From Nitrospira sp. (GTDB taxonomy: Bacteria; Nitrospirota; Nitrospiria; Nitrospirales; Nitrospiraceae), in NCBI GenBank assembly GCA_020697375.1, contig JAJFBJ010000017.1:1-51493 (forward strand): a DNA stretch of 51,493 bases, read 5' to 3'. The notes beneath the pieces were generated by a model, which was not told the DNA's origin, did not search any database, and saw only the letters and a program-made list of their open reading frames with translations. Position 1 is the first letter of the stretch, and every line of letters begins with the position of its first letter. Made by a program: the position numbers and the translations under genes. Shown here piece by piece: positions 18,093-26,804 of the stretch.

Positions 18093-19130
18093 TCAAGGAG
18101 TTGTGATCGGTGCGGTCTCATCAGAGAGGGACAAGAGATCCTTTCGTGTCTTGAAATGGTCGAAGGCCTGCCTGGTCGCTTGACGCCCCCGTCCTGTCCG
18201 CTCCAAAAAACCTGCCTGGATCAGGTAGGGTTCATAAACATCCTCCAGCGTTCCCTTATCCTCCTGCACCGCGGCCGCCAGGGATTCTATTCCCACCGGC
18301 CCGCCGTTGAACTTCTGGATCATTGTGAGGAGGATCTTGCGGTCCATCTCATCCAAACCGGCGGCATCGACCGCCAGCCAAAGAAGGGCATCCTGAGCCA
18401 CCTGTTTTGTGATGCGGCCTTCCGCCTTGATTTCGGCATAGTCTCTGATCCGCTTGATCAGCCGGTTCACGATGCGCGGCGTGCCGCGAGCCCGGCAGGC
18501 AATCTCAGCCGCTCCGGCGGCCTCCATGGGGATATTCAGCAGTCCCGCCGAGCGCGTGACGATCGTCGTCAGTTCCTCCGCAGAATAAAACTCCAGCCGG
18601 TGAACCAGCCCGAACCGGTCTCGCAAGGGCGAGGTCAAGGCTCCCGCTCTGGTGGTGGCCCCCACGAGGGTAAAGCGCGGCAACTCCAGCTTGATCGTCC
18701 TCGTCGAAGCCCCTTGGCCGACGACCAAATCCAGCTGGTAATCTTCCATCGCCGGATAGAGCGCTTCCTCCACCGATGCAGGCAACCGGTGAATTTCGTC
18801 GATGAACAAGACATCCCGTTCCTGCAGATTAGTCAGGATCGCGGCCAGATCGCCGGCGTGGCTCAGGACAAGCCCCGATGTCGAGCGAATGGCCGAGCCC
18901 ATTTCACGCGCGATAATGTGGGCGATGGTTGTCTTGCCTAACCCGGGGGGGCCATAAAAAATCGCATGGTCCAGCGCCTCGCCGCGGCGCTTGGCGGCCT
19001 GGATGCAGATCTCCAAGGCATCCTTCATGCGAGACTGTCCGACATACTCCCGCAAACTTTGTGGACGGAGGGCAGCTTCGATCCCTCGTTCGTCGTCGGT
19101 CAATTGATTGGTGACGGTGCGGTCGGACAT
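18093..19130 (-). CDS. ruvB: Holliday junction branch-migration helicase RuvB
   Basis: This hexameric AAA+ motor drives RuvA-bound Holliday junctions. It has 345 residues with Walker [10 protein letters not shown], Walker B DEIH, sensor 1 GATTRAG and the C-terminal winged helix with ERTGRGR. AGGAG before the ATG at 19130 fixes the start. It is separated from ruvA by a gene for a secreted Cys-rich protein, an unusual arrangement. Confidence 0.96.
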   Translation of the reverse strand: MSDRTVTNQLTDDERGIEAALRPQSLREYVGQSRMKDALEICIQAAKRRGEALDHAIFYGPPGLGKTTIAHIIAREMGSAIRSTSGLVLSHAGDLAAILTNLQERDVLFIDEIHRLPASVEEALYPAMEDYQLDLVVGQGASTRTIKLELPRFTLVGATTRAGALTSPLRDRFGLVHRLEFYSAEELTTIVTRSAGLLNIPMEAAGAAEIACRARGTPRIVNRLIKRIRDYAEIKAEGRITKQVAQDALLWLAVDAAGLDEMDRKILLTMIQKFNGGPVGIESLAAAVQEDKGTLEDVYEPYLIQAGFLERTGRGRQATRQAFDHFKTRKDLLSLSDETAPITTP

Positions 19131-19161
19131 CGGGAACTCCTGCCGAGACAACAATGTGCTG

Positions 19162-19662
19162 CTACGGATGTTCCGGGGACGGCCTGAATTTTGGCGGAGG
19201 TGGCGCGGCACCCTGCCCCGGCGGAGCCGTGCTTCCGCAATCGGGAGGACACTTCACGCCGCCTTGGCTCGGATCAGGCATGCTCGACCCCATCTGTTTG
19301 AATTGGCACTGCGAAACCAATCCTCCCTCTATGGATCCGCAACGCGCTGGAACGTTTGACCGACCGATTTCAGCATACCCCTCGGGACAGGGCCCGCAGA
19401 CCGAGAGCATATTGCCGCCTAAGGGAACGCATTGCACCAAGGTCGGTTCGCCATCCTTGCAGATCTCAGGCGCCTGTGTAACACCGGTCGTCGCATAGCC
19501 TTCCGGGCATTGACCGCAGGTTTTGCGAATGCTCCTGGGTTCATCGACTCCGTCAGTTGCTTCGGCAAGACCCGTCCCGGAACAGAAGAAGAGGCCCCAC
19601 ATCGCAAATCCCACGAGGCCGACCATGTGACCGGTAGTCCGTCCTACATGCGAGTCCATCAT
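19162..19662 (-). CDS. Secreted protein with two four-cysteine repeats
   Basis: This 166-residue protein has a signal peptide (cleavage near residue 34, GLAEA). It then holds two copies of a Cys module: CGQCPEGYA...C...C (Cys49, 52, 68, 78) and CGPCPEGYA...C...C (Cys89, 92, 108, 119), with spacing CxxC-x15-C-x9/10-C. The tail is Pro-rich with another Cys pair (138, 142). AAGGGG lies 8 bases before the chosen ATG; a GTG at 19671 overlaps the ruvA stop. It sits between ruvA and ruvB on the same strand. I do not recognise the family. The cysteines probably form disulfides or bind metal in the periplasm. Confidence 0.72.
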   Translation of the reverse strand: MMDSHVGRTTGHMVGLVGFAMWGLFFCSGTGLAEATDGVDEPRSIRKTCGQCPEGYATTGVTQAPEICKDGEPTLVQCVPLGGNMLSVCGPCPEGYAEIGRSNVPARCGSIEGGLVSQCQFKQMGSSMPDPSQGGVKCPPDCGSTAPPGQGAAPPPPKFRPSPEHP

Positions 19663-19667
19663 CTGCG

Positions 19668-20276
19668 TCACCCCTTGGCAAGGTCCTTGAGGGCCTCGCG
19701 AATCACGTCCTTCAACCCTTGCGCCGCTGTCCCGGATTTCTCGATTTTCTTGAGCCTGTCTTTCACATCCTGAGCTCGATACCCGAGATTCACAAGCGCC
19801 GACAACGCATCTTCATACAGTGGAGCCACCACGCCGTCCTTTCCAGGCTCGACTTGCCCGCTGGGGGGATGCAGCCGCGCCACCTTGTCCTTCAACTCCA
19901 AGGCGATCCGCGCTGCAGACTTCTTCCCGATTCCGGGAACCGATCCCAGTTTCTCCATATCGCCGGCGTGAATGGCTGCGAAGAGGTCGCGGACCGCGAG
20001 TGTGGAGAGAATACTGAGTCCTAGTTTGGGCCCAATGCCGGAGATGCCGGTCAGCAGAAGAAAGGCCTCTTTCTCCGCAGCGGTCAGGAACCCGTAAAGC
20101 TGAATCGCGTCCTCGCGCACATGGGTGTGAATGCTGAGCGTCACGGCTTCGCGTTGATCCGGTAGCGCATAATACGTGCTGAGAGGAATCAAGACTTCGT
20201 AGCCGACGCCGTGGACATCGAGCGTGATGTGCGAAGGCGCCTTGGAGGCGACCAAGCCCGTCAGTAACGCGATCAT
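19668..20276 (-). CDS. ruvA: Holliday junction-binding protein RuvA
   Basis: It binds four-way junctions and loads RuvB. There are 202 residues: an OB-fold N-terminus (MIALLTGLV), two helix-hairpin-helix motifs (GISGIGPKLGLSIL and VPGIGKKSAARI) and the C-terminal RuvB-binding three-helix domain (ALVNLGY). The length is typical. RuvC is not next to it: only about 80 bases separate ruvA from yebC, where ruvC commonly lies. Confidence 0.95.
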   Translation of the reverse strand: MIALLTGLVASKAPSHITLDVHGVGYEVLIPLSTYYALPDQREAVTLSIHTHVREDAIQLYGFLTAAEKEAFLLLTGISGIGPKLGLSILSTLAVRDLFAAIHAGDMEKLGSVPGIGKKSAARIALELKDKVARLHPPSGQVEPGKDGVVAPLYEDALSALVNLGYRAQDVKDRLKKIEKSGTAAQGLKDVIREALKDLAKG

Positions 20277-20357
20277 GTGACCAGCAGTGGGGTGCAGGAT
20301 GGAGTGTTTGTCGAATGGGCTGCGTGAGACTCGATCTTCAGTGCCGGTGCTCCCGGA

Positions 20358-21113
20358 TTACGCGGTGGCGGCGGCGACTTTCTCCATGACTTCATCGGAG
20401 ATGTCAAAGTTCGCATAGACCTTCTGCACGTCGTCGTGTTCGTCCAGAATTTCCATGAGTTTCAACATGTGCTCGGCGGCCTTTTCTTCCAAGGCGATCG
20501 TATTCTGAGGAACAGAGTGCAACTCCGCCAGCGTGCACTCGATTTTGGCCTCACTGAGCGCCTTTTTCACCGCTTCGAAATCGTGTGGATTGGTCAGTAT
20601 CTCAAAGGTCTTATCGGTGATTTTGACGTCTTCGGCGCCTGCTTCCAGGGCAAGGGTCAGGAGAGCATCTTCCTCGACCTTCTCCTTCTCGACCACCAAA
20701 AGGCCCTTTTTGTGGAATTGCCAGGACACGGCGCCCGCCTCCGCCATGTTACCACCATTCTTCGTCAGCAAATTACGAATCTCTGCTACGGTGCGATTGC
20801 GATTATCCGAGGTGATTTCCAACAACACCGCGGTTCCGCCGGGACCGTAGCCTTCCAGCGTAAATTCTTCATACGTGACGCCGGGTAATTCGCCCGTGCC
20901 GCGCTGGATGGCCTTTTTCATATTATCGCCCGGCATGTTGGCTTCTTTGGCCTTCGCAATCGCCAGCCGGAGGCGGGGGTTGCCGTCGGGATCTCCTCCT
21001 GACCGCGCCGCAATCGTCAATTCGCGAATGATGCGGGTAAAGACTTTCCCCCGTTTGGCATCGACCGCCGACTTATGCCGCTTGATTGTTGCCCAATGAC
21101 TGTGGCCACCCAT
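20358..21113 (-). CDS. yebC: YebC/PmpR-family protein
   Basis: This 251-residue protein has the family N-terminus MGGHSHWATIKRHK and the GDPDGNPRLR and GYGPGGTA motifs. Family members act as transcriptional regulators or in relieving ribosome stalling. AGAGGAG before the ATG sets the start; the frame extends further upstream without a ribosome site. It is the first gene of the yebC-ruvA-ruvB group. Confidence 0.92.
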   Translation of the reverse strand: MGGHSHWATIKRHKSAVDAKRGKVFTRIIRELTIAARSGGDPDGNPRLRLAIAKAKEANMPGDNMKKAIQRGTGELPGVTYEEFTLEGYGPGGTAVLLEITSDNRNRTVAEIRNLLTKNGGNMAEAGAVSWQFHKKGLLVVEKEKVEEDALLTLALEAGAEDVKITDKTFEILTNPHDFEAVKKALSEAKIECTLAELHSVPQNTIALEEKAAEHMLKLMEILDEHDDVQKVYANFDISDEVMEKVAAATA

Positions 21114-21359
21114 GGCGACTCCTCTTTTCCCGAGCCCATCGTGCGTCGCAGGTCCTGCGCGGGCCTTGAATCGAAATCGGCTATAAAAACGTACTGCTAT
21201 CACAGTCTCGACAGGGCTGTCAACGCAACGGCACCTCAACAAATCTTCATCCGCATCTGTCGATGAGGACCGCCACTGTCGGATTACGGGATTGGAGCCA
21301 CGAGGGTGCCTTGCCGTAGCATCGCGCCCATCAGACTAGACAGAACGCCCAGAACGCCG

Positions 21360-22202
21360 TCATTCACTGTAAATGAGCAGCTGCAGACCGATCACCAGCA
21401 CGAGGCAGGCCCAGATGAGTTCCCAATAGGATCGTTCCTCGACAAGCTGCCGTCCTCGCCAGCCGGACAGAAGTTTGCTCGAGCCGGCGGTGATGGCCAT
21501 GGTTCCCATGATGGCATGGTGCAGGGCGATTTTATAGGCGGCGGGATGGTCTCCATGAGCATGGCTGAACAACATCATCCCGCCCACGATGGCAAACAGT
21601 GGCAGCGGTACGGTCCAAGCCGCATGGGCAAACCATCCGAGCCGGCGCAGAAGTTCTACCGTCCCGACGGCAAATGCAAGCATCCCGTAGGTCTTATGTT
21701 GGATGATTTCGTGATCGTGGCCGAAGAAGCTCTGGACGAGAGTCAGCGACCCGATGGGCCAGGAATCGTGATCGCTCCAAATGAGCAAAAACACCCCGCC
21801 CACGAGGAACGCGCCGGGAAGCAAAAATCGGCTCCAGGCGAGTGCCCGCCATCCCAGGGCTGGGCGCAGTTCGCTGAGCCCGATCAGAAGAATAAAGACT
21901 CCAGCCAAATGATGATTGAACTCAGAATAGGCGATGCCGGCGGCTGAGCCTTCCCAGGCCGGCTCCTTCGAAGCCGCGTGACCATGCCCATGCTCCCCTG
22001 AAGGCGCGACCAGGCCATGATCGGCATGCTGTGCCATTGCGTATGGAACCTCTCCGATAAAGGCTGAGAGGCACAGAAGCCCCAAGAGCCGAATCCACGG
22101 CCCCTGCGATCTCAGACGAAAAAAATGTCGAGAGAAGAAAAATGGCGGGAATGGAACGGCCCACCCGGAATTCCAGATGGGCCGAAAACTCGTCTCACAC
22201 AT
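21360..22202 (-). CDS. His-rich multi-pass membrane protein
   Basis: This protein of up to 280 residues starts with a hydrophobic export segment (to about residue 57, ending AMAQ). A His-rich stretch follows (HADHG...EHGHGHA), then about five to six transmembrane helices with further histidines in or near them (FNHHLAG, FFGHDHEIIQHKTYGM, FSHAHGDH, ALHHAIMG). This suggests metal handling, perhaps copper or zinc, in the inner membrane. I cannot assign a family. The start is uncertain: the ATG at 22202 lacks a ribosome site. It follows the zinc-ribbon/PCP_red gene by 10 bases and is likely co-transcribed. Confidence 0.68.
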   Translation of the reverse strand: MCETSFRPIWNSGWAVPFPPFFFSRHFFRLRSQGPWIRLLGLLCLSAFIGEVPYAMAQHADHGLVAPSGEHGHGHAASKEPAWEGSAAGIAYSEFNHHLAGVFILLIGLSELRPALGWRALAWSRFLLPGAFLVGGVFLLIWSDHDSWPIGSLTLVQSFFGHDHEIIQHKTYGMLAFAVGTVELLRRLGWFAHAAWTVPLPLFAIVGGMMLFSHAHGDHPAAYKIALHHAIMGTMAITAGSSKLLSGWRGRQLVEERSYWELIWACLVLVIGLQLLIYSE

Positions 22203-22212
22203 GCATTCGCGG

Positions 22213-22968
22213 CTACATGAACTTCATGAACTTCTCTTTGGCCTCATCCATGACCTGGGCCGTGATCTCCGCCAACCCGCGCTCTTTGGCAATCCGCTCG
22301 ATTTCACGGCGAGCCATCGGGCGTATGAAATCGGGGATATTGTCCATCCGCTGTTCCGCATCTTTCGTCCAGGCAATGCCGTTGGGCGAATCGTTCTTGG
22401 AGTCGTCCATGACTTGCAGCGTAATATTCTTGTACCCCTGCTTGCGCGCATAGGCTTCGACGCTGCTCTGGACCATGGGCTTTACAAACGAGGGCAGGCG
22501 CTCCAACTTTTCTTTTGCATCCGGCGTCCAGGTGAACTCGCTCGTGCCGTTTCCGTTCTGGGATTTACCCCCGGAGGTCAAACCCATGTCCGCCACCATC
22601 GCAGAGAAGGGACAGCCACCGGAGGGCTTCTCTCCGGGAGACGAAGCGCCGGCAGGGGCTGCCGAAGCTGTCGCCGGCTGGCCGCTCTGAATCTTCTCAT
22701 TGAGATACGCAGCCATCTGTCCTGCCCCGGCCTGGGCTTCTTCCTTGAGAGTGCCACGGGTCATCTCAAATGGTTCAGCCGTTTCGGTTCGGCCGCCTAA
22801 TTTCACGCCGAGGGACGCGACCATTTGCGTTTCCCCCGGATTGGTAACCATGGAAAACTTGGCCTGGCAGGAGGGGCAGCCAAAGAAAACACCGAGTGAG
22901 CCTTCACCGGGTTTTTCGACCTTCTCGAAGGTCATGTAGGTTTCGCAGTTCAGGCAAACGAACTTCAT
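22213..22968 (-). CDS. Zinc-ribbon protein with two PCP_red-like repeats
   Basis: This 251-residue protein has an N-terminal ribbon CLNC...CPSC (Cys5, 8, 31, 34), a low-complexity Ala/Gly/Pro linker and a CPFSAM motif (Cys119). Two tandem PCP_red-like repeats follow at about 146-190 (FTWTPDAKEKLERLPSFVKP) and 199-245 (IAWTKDAEQRMDNIPDFIRP). It is related in its repeats to the protein at 7026. It lies 27 bases downstream of an Mrp/ApbC ATPase, suggesting a link with iron-sulfur or metal metabolism. No chlorophyll-pathway gene is nearby. Confidence 0.76.
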   Translation of the reverse strand: MKFVCLNCETYMTFEKVEKPGEGSLGVFFGCPSCQAKFSMVTNPGETQMVASLGVKLGGRTETAEPFEMTRGTLKEEAQAGAGQMAAYLNEKIQSGQPATASAAPAGASSPGEKPSGGCPFSAMVADMGLTSGGKSQNGNGTSEFTWTPDAKEKLERLPSFVKPMVQSSVEAYARKQGYKNITLQVMDDSKNDSPNGIAWTKDAEQRMDNIPDFIRPMARREIERIAKERGLAEITAQVMDEAKEKFMKFM

Positions 22969-22995
22969 ATGATTCTCCCTTCCTGGCCGATGTGT

Positions 22996-23922
22996 TTACA
23001 GTTTTTCCGCCAGGACTTTTTTGTAATCCAGTAACGTTTGAATCCGTCCGACGATCTCCTGATATTTCTGGATCGTCGGATAATCAGGATCAAGGAGCGG
23101 CTGCCCCTTATCGAAACTCTTGGCCAATTTTCGGTCGAACGGGATGCGGCCGAGCAACGGCAGGTCCAGGACCTCGCACATCGCCTCAGTATTGCCTTCA
23201 AAGAGTTCATTCTCCGCCCCACAGGCCGGACAACGATACTCGCTCATGTTTTCCACGATGCCGAGCACCCGAATACCCATATCACGCGCGTAGGTGACGG
23301 ACTTTTGTACCACGTCTGAAGCGACTTCCGAGGGCGTCGTGACCACGATGGCTCCGGCTAAGTCCGGGATGAATCCAGCAATGACCGGCGGTTTATCGGC
23401 GGCAGCGCCAGGAGGCAGATCGGCCAAGAGGTAATCCAACTCTCCCCAAACCACATCGGCCAGGAACTCCCGAATCACGTTCATTTCCATCAAGCCTAGC
23501 CACACAGGGCTCAGGTCCATCGGTCCCTTCCAACGCACGGGCGAGGCGTCGTCGAGAAAAAAATCCATCGAGGCCACCTTGATGCCAAGCGGACCGACCG
23601 GGGGCTGCGCCCCGTCCGGAGTCATAGTCAATGACCTTCCGTGCAAGCCCATCATCCTCGGGACGCAGGGACCGTTCAAATCAACATCGAGCAGGCCGAC
23701 TTTCGCTCCCTGTCGAGCGAAAGCGAGCGCCAGGTTGACGGTCGTCATGCTCTTGCCGACTCCCCCCTTGCCGCTCATGACCACCAGCTTTTGCTTGATG
23801 CCTGCCATTCGAGCCTGCACCTGTTTCATCTGCGCAGTGATCTGCTGAACGACTTTCGCGTCATCGGAATACTGAAGCTTCGTGAGGATCGATTTGAGAT
23901 CCTTGCCGGCAGCCATAGTCAT
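22996..23922 (-). CDS. Mrp/ApbC-family Fe-S carrier P-loop ATPase
   Basis: This 308-residue cytosolic ATPase has the deviant Walker A MSGKGGVGKS (about 49-58), DVDLNGPCVPRMMG and a C-terminal CPACG pair that in this family bridges a [4Fe-4S] cluster at a dimer interface. It is thought to deliver clusters to target proteins. It lacks the N-terminal DUF59 domain of the longer Mrp form and resembles the short NBP35/Ind1 type. It probably heads the operon with the zinc-ribbon/PCP_red and His-rich membrane genes. Confidence 0.88.
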   Translation of the reverse strand: MTMAAGKDLKSILTKLQYSDDAKVVQQITAQMKQVQARMAGIKQKLVVMSGKGGVGKSMTTVNLALAFARQGAKVGLLDVDLNGPCVPRMMGLHGRSLTMTPDGAQPPVGPLGIKVASMDFFLDDASPVRWKGPMDLSPVWLGLMEMNVIREFLADVVWGELDYLLADLPPGAAADKPPVIAGFIPDLAGAIVVTTPSEVASDVVQKSVTYARDMGIRVLGIVENMSEYRCPACGAENELFEGNTEAMCEVLDLPLLGRIPFDRKLAKSFDKGQPLLDPDYPTIQKYQEIVGRIQTLLDYKKVLAEKL

Positions 23923-23996
23923 GAAAAGCCCTCGAAATTGTTGATGAAGGACGCTACCACAGGGATTTCAATAGAGTCAAACAACACCCCGCCCGC

Positions 23997-24028
23997 GCAC
24001 CGACAGATTGCTGAACAACGTTCGGTGC
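23997..24028 (-). terminator. Possible terminator hairpin after the cysN-kinase gene
   Basis: GCACCGA and TCGGTGC form a 7-bp stem with an 18-base loop, about 40 bases beyond the stop of the sulfate operon's last gene. Read on the minus strand it is followed by a G-rich stretch and then a T-rich run (TGTTGTTT). The long loop makes it a modest candidate. Confidence 0.35.
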
Positions 24029-24066
24029 TTCGAAGCATAGATATGACGGATCTTTTCAGCATCAGA

Positions 24067-25914
24067 CTAGATCGAATACTGAATGGTTGGTTTCGTCCCG
24101 GACGTGTGGATGAGCACCGCTCGTCGCTTCAACTCCTCAAGGATCTGTCGGGCGGCTCCGTCAAAATCCTGCGGACCGGCAAAGTGGAGGTCGGTGTTCG
24201 GCGGTGGTTCTTCACCGGCCTTGCTCATGTGAACCGCAAGAACGGGGGCAGGCTGCACCAATGTCCGAATCATGTCGGCCATACGCTGATAATTGATACC
24301 GAATGTTTTACTGGTCGACACGACGATTAGCCCGGCATCGATCAACAACCGCGCCACTTCTCCATAGCGACGCACGCGCTCGGCCCCGAACGAGGGATCA
24401 GCGGCGGATAAATCCGCATCCAAACCCTGCAGAAGGTTTTCCCCTTCCAGCAAGTAGGCATGTCGACTATCGGCCACGAGCAGGGCCTCCACCCGCCTCG
24501 CGAGAAAGGTCTTGCCAGTCTGGGCTGAGCCCGTAAAAAGCACAATGGCGGCCCGGTGCCCATATTGTGCGGCCCGGTCTTCCGCCTTCACATCTCCCGT
24601 CAGCCAGGCATATTCACGCTGCCTGGCTTCCTCTCGCAAGTCTTCCTGCTCGTCGTGCACCAGCTCGGTGATGATTCCGCCCCCGGCAATGTCGTACTCG
24701 TCGACCAGGACAAACCGCCCTGTCGATTCGAAAGAGGAAGACAGATCGAACGCGAGCGGAGCCTTGAACCGCAATGTCAATTCAGCCACCTGGTTTTTGG
24801 TCACCGACTGACTTTCTTGAAGCTGGGCGAGGTCCGCGGTATCGATGATGCGGTGGATGGCGGACACCTCACAGGTCACCTCCCGCGTGGCGAGCCGCAA
24901 GACGTATTTCCGGCCCCTTTCCAGCGGCCGTCTGCCCATCCAGAATAGATTGACCCGAACCGCTGTCGACACGAGCGGAATCGAATCGCGGTGCGATGCG
25001 ATTTCTCCTCGCTCCACGAAGATCTGCTCGTCGAGTGTGATCCCGACCGATTGTCCGGTCTGTGCCTCGCTCGCCGGCGGATCGACATTGAACCCTTCGA
25101 TGGACTGCACCACCGCCGTTTTGTTCGAGGGTGAGAACACCAGCTGGTCTCCGACTTTGAGACGTCCGGCCGTGACTCGCCCCGCCAATATCCGTCGGGC
25201 GTCGAACTTGTAGACGTCCTGTAACGGAAATCTGAGCGGCTGTTCAGAGCAAGCCTGCTCCTTCTTGAAGAGAGCCAGCGTCTCCAGTACCGTGCGCCCT
25301 TTGTACCAGCCCATGTGACTGCTGGGGGTAACGATGTTATCTCCCAGTTTGGCGCTGACCGGAATGATCTGTTGCGGAACCGCCTTGAATTGCCCGAGGA
25401 ACTCTCGATATTCCTTTTCGATTCCGTCGAACACATCCTGCCGATACCCGACCAGGTCCATTTTGTTGACCACGACCGCGAACTGGCGCACTCCGAGCAG
25501 GGACAGCAAGTAGCCGTGCTTCTTCGACTGTTCACGCACACCTTCCAACGCATCGATCAATAACAGAGCGGCTTCAGCCCGAGCGGCGCCGGAAATCATG
25601 TTTTTCAAAAACTCTTTGTGCCCCGGCGCGTCAATGATGATGTATTGCCGCCCGTTCCAGATGAAGAACGTCCGCGCCGTATCGATGGTGATGCCCTGCT
25701 CCTGCTCCTCCAGAAATGCATCGAACAGGAAGGCATATTCAAACTCCTTGCCCTGCTGCCGGCAAATGGCCTGCACCTTTTCAACTTTGCCTTCCGGCAA
25801 GGACCCCGTATCGGCGTAGAGCCTGCCGACGAGGGTGGACTTTCCATGGTCCACATGGCCGACGATGACGATGTTGAGATTTTCTTTCGGTTCGGCCTGT
25901 TCGTGCTGTGTCAT
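24067..25914 (-). CDS. cysN: Sulfate adenylyltransferase subunit 1 (CysN) fused to a divergent APS-kinase-like domain
   Basis: CysN is the GTPase that drives ATP sulfurylase (CysD) to make APS. There are 615 residues. The EF-Tu-like part has GHVDHGKST (19-27), DAPGH and NKMDL. From about residue 454 there is an APS-kinase-like domain with Walker A GSAQTGKT (462-469). Where true kinases have a D-G-D/N-N loop this has LEGEN, and the KGLY-x-KAR region is absent, so kinase activity is doubtful. The ATG at 25914 (MTQHEQAEP) was chosen; an in-frame start 60 bases upstream is possible. It is the last gene of the sulfate operon, about 75 bases after cysD. Confidence 0.88.
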   Translation of the reverse strand: MTQHEQAEPKENLNIVIVGHVDHGKSTLVGRLYADTGSLPEGKVEKVQAICRQQGKEFEYAFLFDAFLEEQEQGITIDTARTFFIWNGRQYIIIDAPGHKEFLKNMISGAARAEAALLLIDALEGVREQSKKHGYLLSLLGVRQFAVVVNKMDLVGYRQDVFDGIEKEYREFLGQFKAVPQQIIPVSAKLGDNIVTPSSHMGWYKGRTVLETLALFKKEQACSEQPLRFPLQDVYKFDARRILAGRVTAGRLKVGDQLVFSPSNKTAVVQSIEGFNVDPPASEAQTGQSVGITLDEQIFVERGEIASHRDSIPLVSTAVRVNLFWMGRRPLERGRKYVLRLATREVTCEVSAIHRIIDTADLAQLQESQSVTKNQVAELTLRFKAPLAFDLSSSFESTGRFVLVDEYDIAGGGIITELVHDEQEDLREEARQREYAWLTGDVKAEDRAAQYGHRAAIVLFTGSAQTGKTFLARRVEALLVADSRHAYLLEGENLLQGLDADLSAADPSFGAERVRRYGEVARLLIDAGLIVVSTSKTFGINYQRMADMIRTLVQPAPVLAVHMSKAGEEPPPNTDLHFAGPQDFDGAARQILEELKRRAVLIHTSGTKPTIQYSI

Positions 25915-25989
25915 GTGGTTCGCCTGCTCGATGGAGTTCGCTCGATCTTCACCTGATGAAACCAATCCCTTCACGCCTGCGCGACTGCC

Positions 25990-26787
25990 TCACATGTAAC
26001 CCTTTTTGCGAAGCATCTCCATACCTCTACCCGCATCCTGTGCCCGTCCTGCCCGTTCCGCCACATGGGTGTTGCGGAGCTCCTCGATAATCTCGTCCAC
26101 CGTTTTCGCCGTTGATTTGATGGGCATAGTGCAGGGCGCGCAGCCCAGGCTGCGATACCGCGTCCCCTCTCCCCTGTCGAGGTAGAGATCCATGAAGGGG
26201 ATGTTTTCGTGCTTGATGTATTCCCAAATGTTGATTTCGGTCCAATCGAGGAGCGGATGAATCCGTATGTGCGTCCCCGGAGGAAAGGTCGTCTTGAACT
26301 GGTCCCACAGTTCGGGCGGCTGATCGCGAAAATCCCAATCGCCATGTTTGTCGCGAGGCGAGAAATACCGCTCCTTCGCCCTGGTGCTGTCTTCGTCGGC
26401 TCGGACCCCGAGGATAATGCCGGTATAGCCCTTTTCTTCCACCAAGTTCTTCATCCCCGTAGTTTTCAATGCCGTGCAACAGACCTCCCGGCCGAGGGTA
26501 TGATTCATCCCGGCGGCCAACGCCTCCTTATTCTGCCCCACCACCAGATTCAACCGCCATTCGCGTGCGATCCGGTCACGATATTCGATCATCGCCGGAA
26601 TCTTGTAGCTCGTATCTACGTGCAGCAATGGAAAGGGCACATGCCCGAAAAAGGCCTTGCGGGCCAGCCACAGAAGCACCGTCGAATCTTTTCCCATAGA
26701 CCAAAGCATGGCGAGATGATTGAAATGTTTGTAGGCCTCGCGAAGAATATAGACGCTCTGGTCTTCGAGCTGACGCAAATGTCTCAT
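25990..26787 (-). CDS. cysD: Sulfate adenylyltransferase subunit 2
   Basis: This is the catalytic subunit that adenylates sulfate with ATP. It has 265 residues with the PP-loop [10 protein letters not shown] (about 30-39), [10 protein letters not shown] and CCTALKT, and the C-terminal [14 protein letters not shown]. The C-terminal region is shorter than in E. coli. It is followed by cysN, its partner, and preceded by the TrpD2-like gene 17 bases upstream. Confidence 0.93.
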   Translation of the reverse strand: MRHLRQLEDQSVYILREAYKHFNHLAMLWSMGKDSTVLLWLARKAFFGHVPFPLLHVDTSYKIPAMIEYRDRIAREWRLNLVVGQNKEALAAGMNHTLGREVCCTALKTTGMKNLVEEKGYTGIILGVRADEDSTRAKERYFSPRDKHGDWDFRDQPPELWDQFKTTFPPGTHIRIHPLLDWTEINIWEYIKHENIPFMDLYLDRGEGTRYRSLGCAPCTMPIKSTAKTVDEIIEELRNTHVAERAGRAQDAGRGMEMLRKKGYM

Positions 26788-26804
26788 GGTTCACACTCTT
26801 CTCG

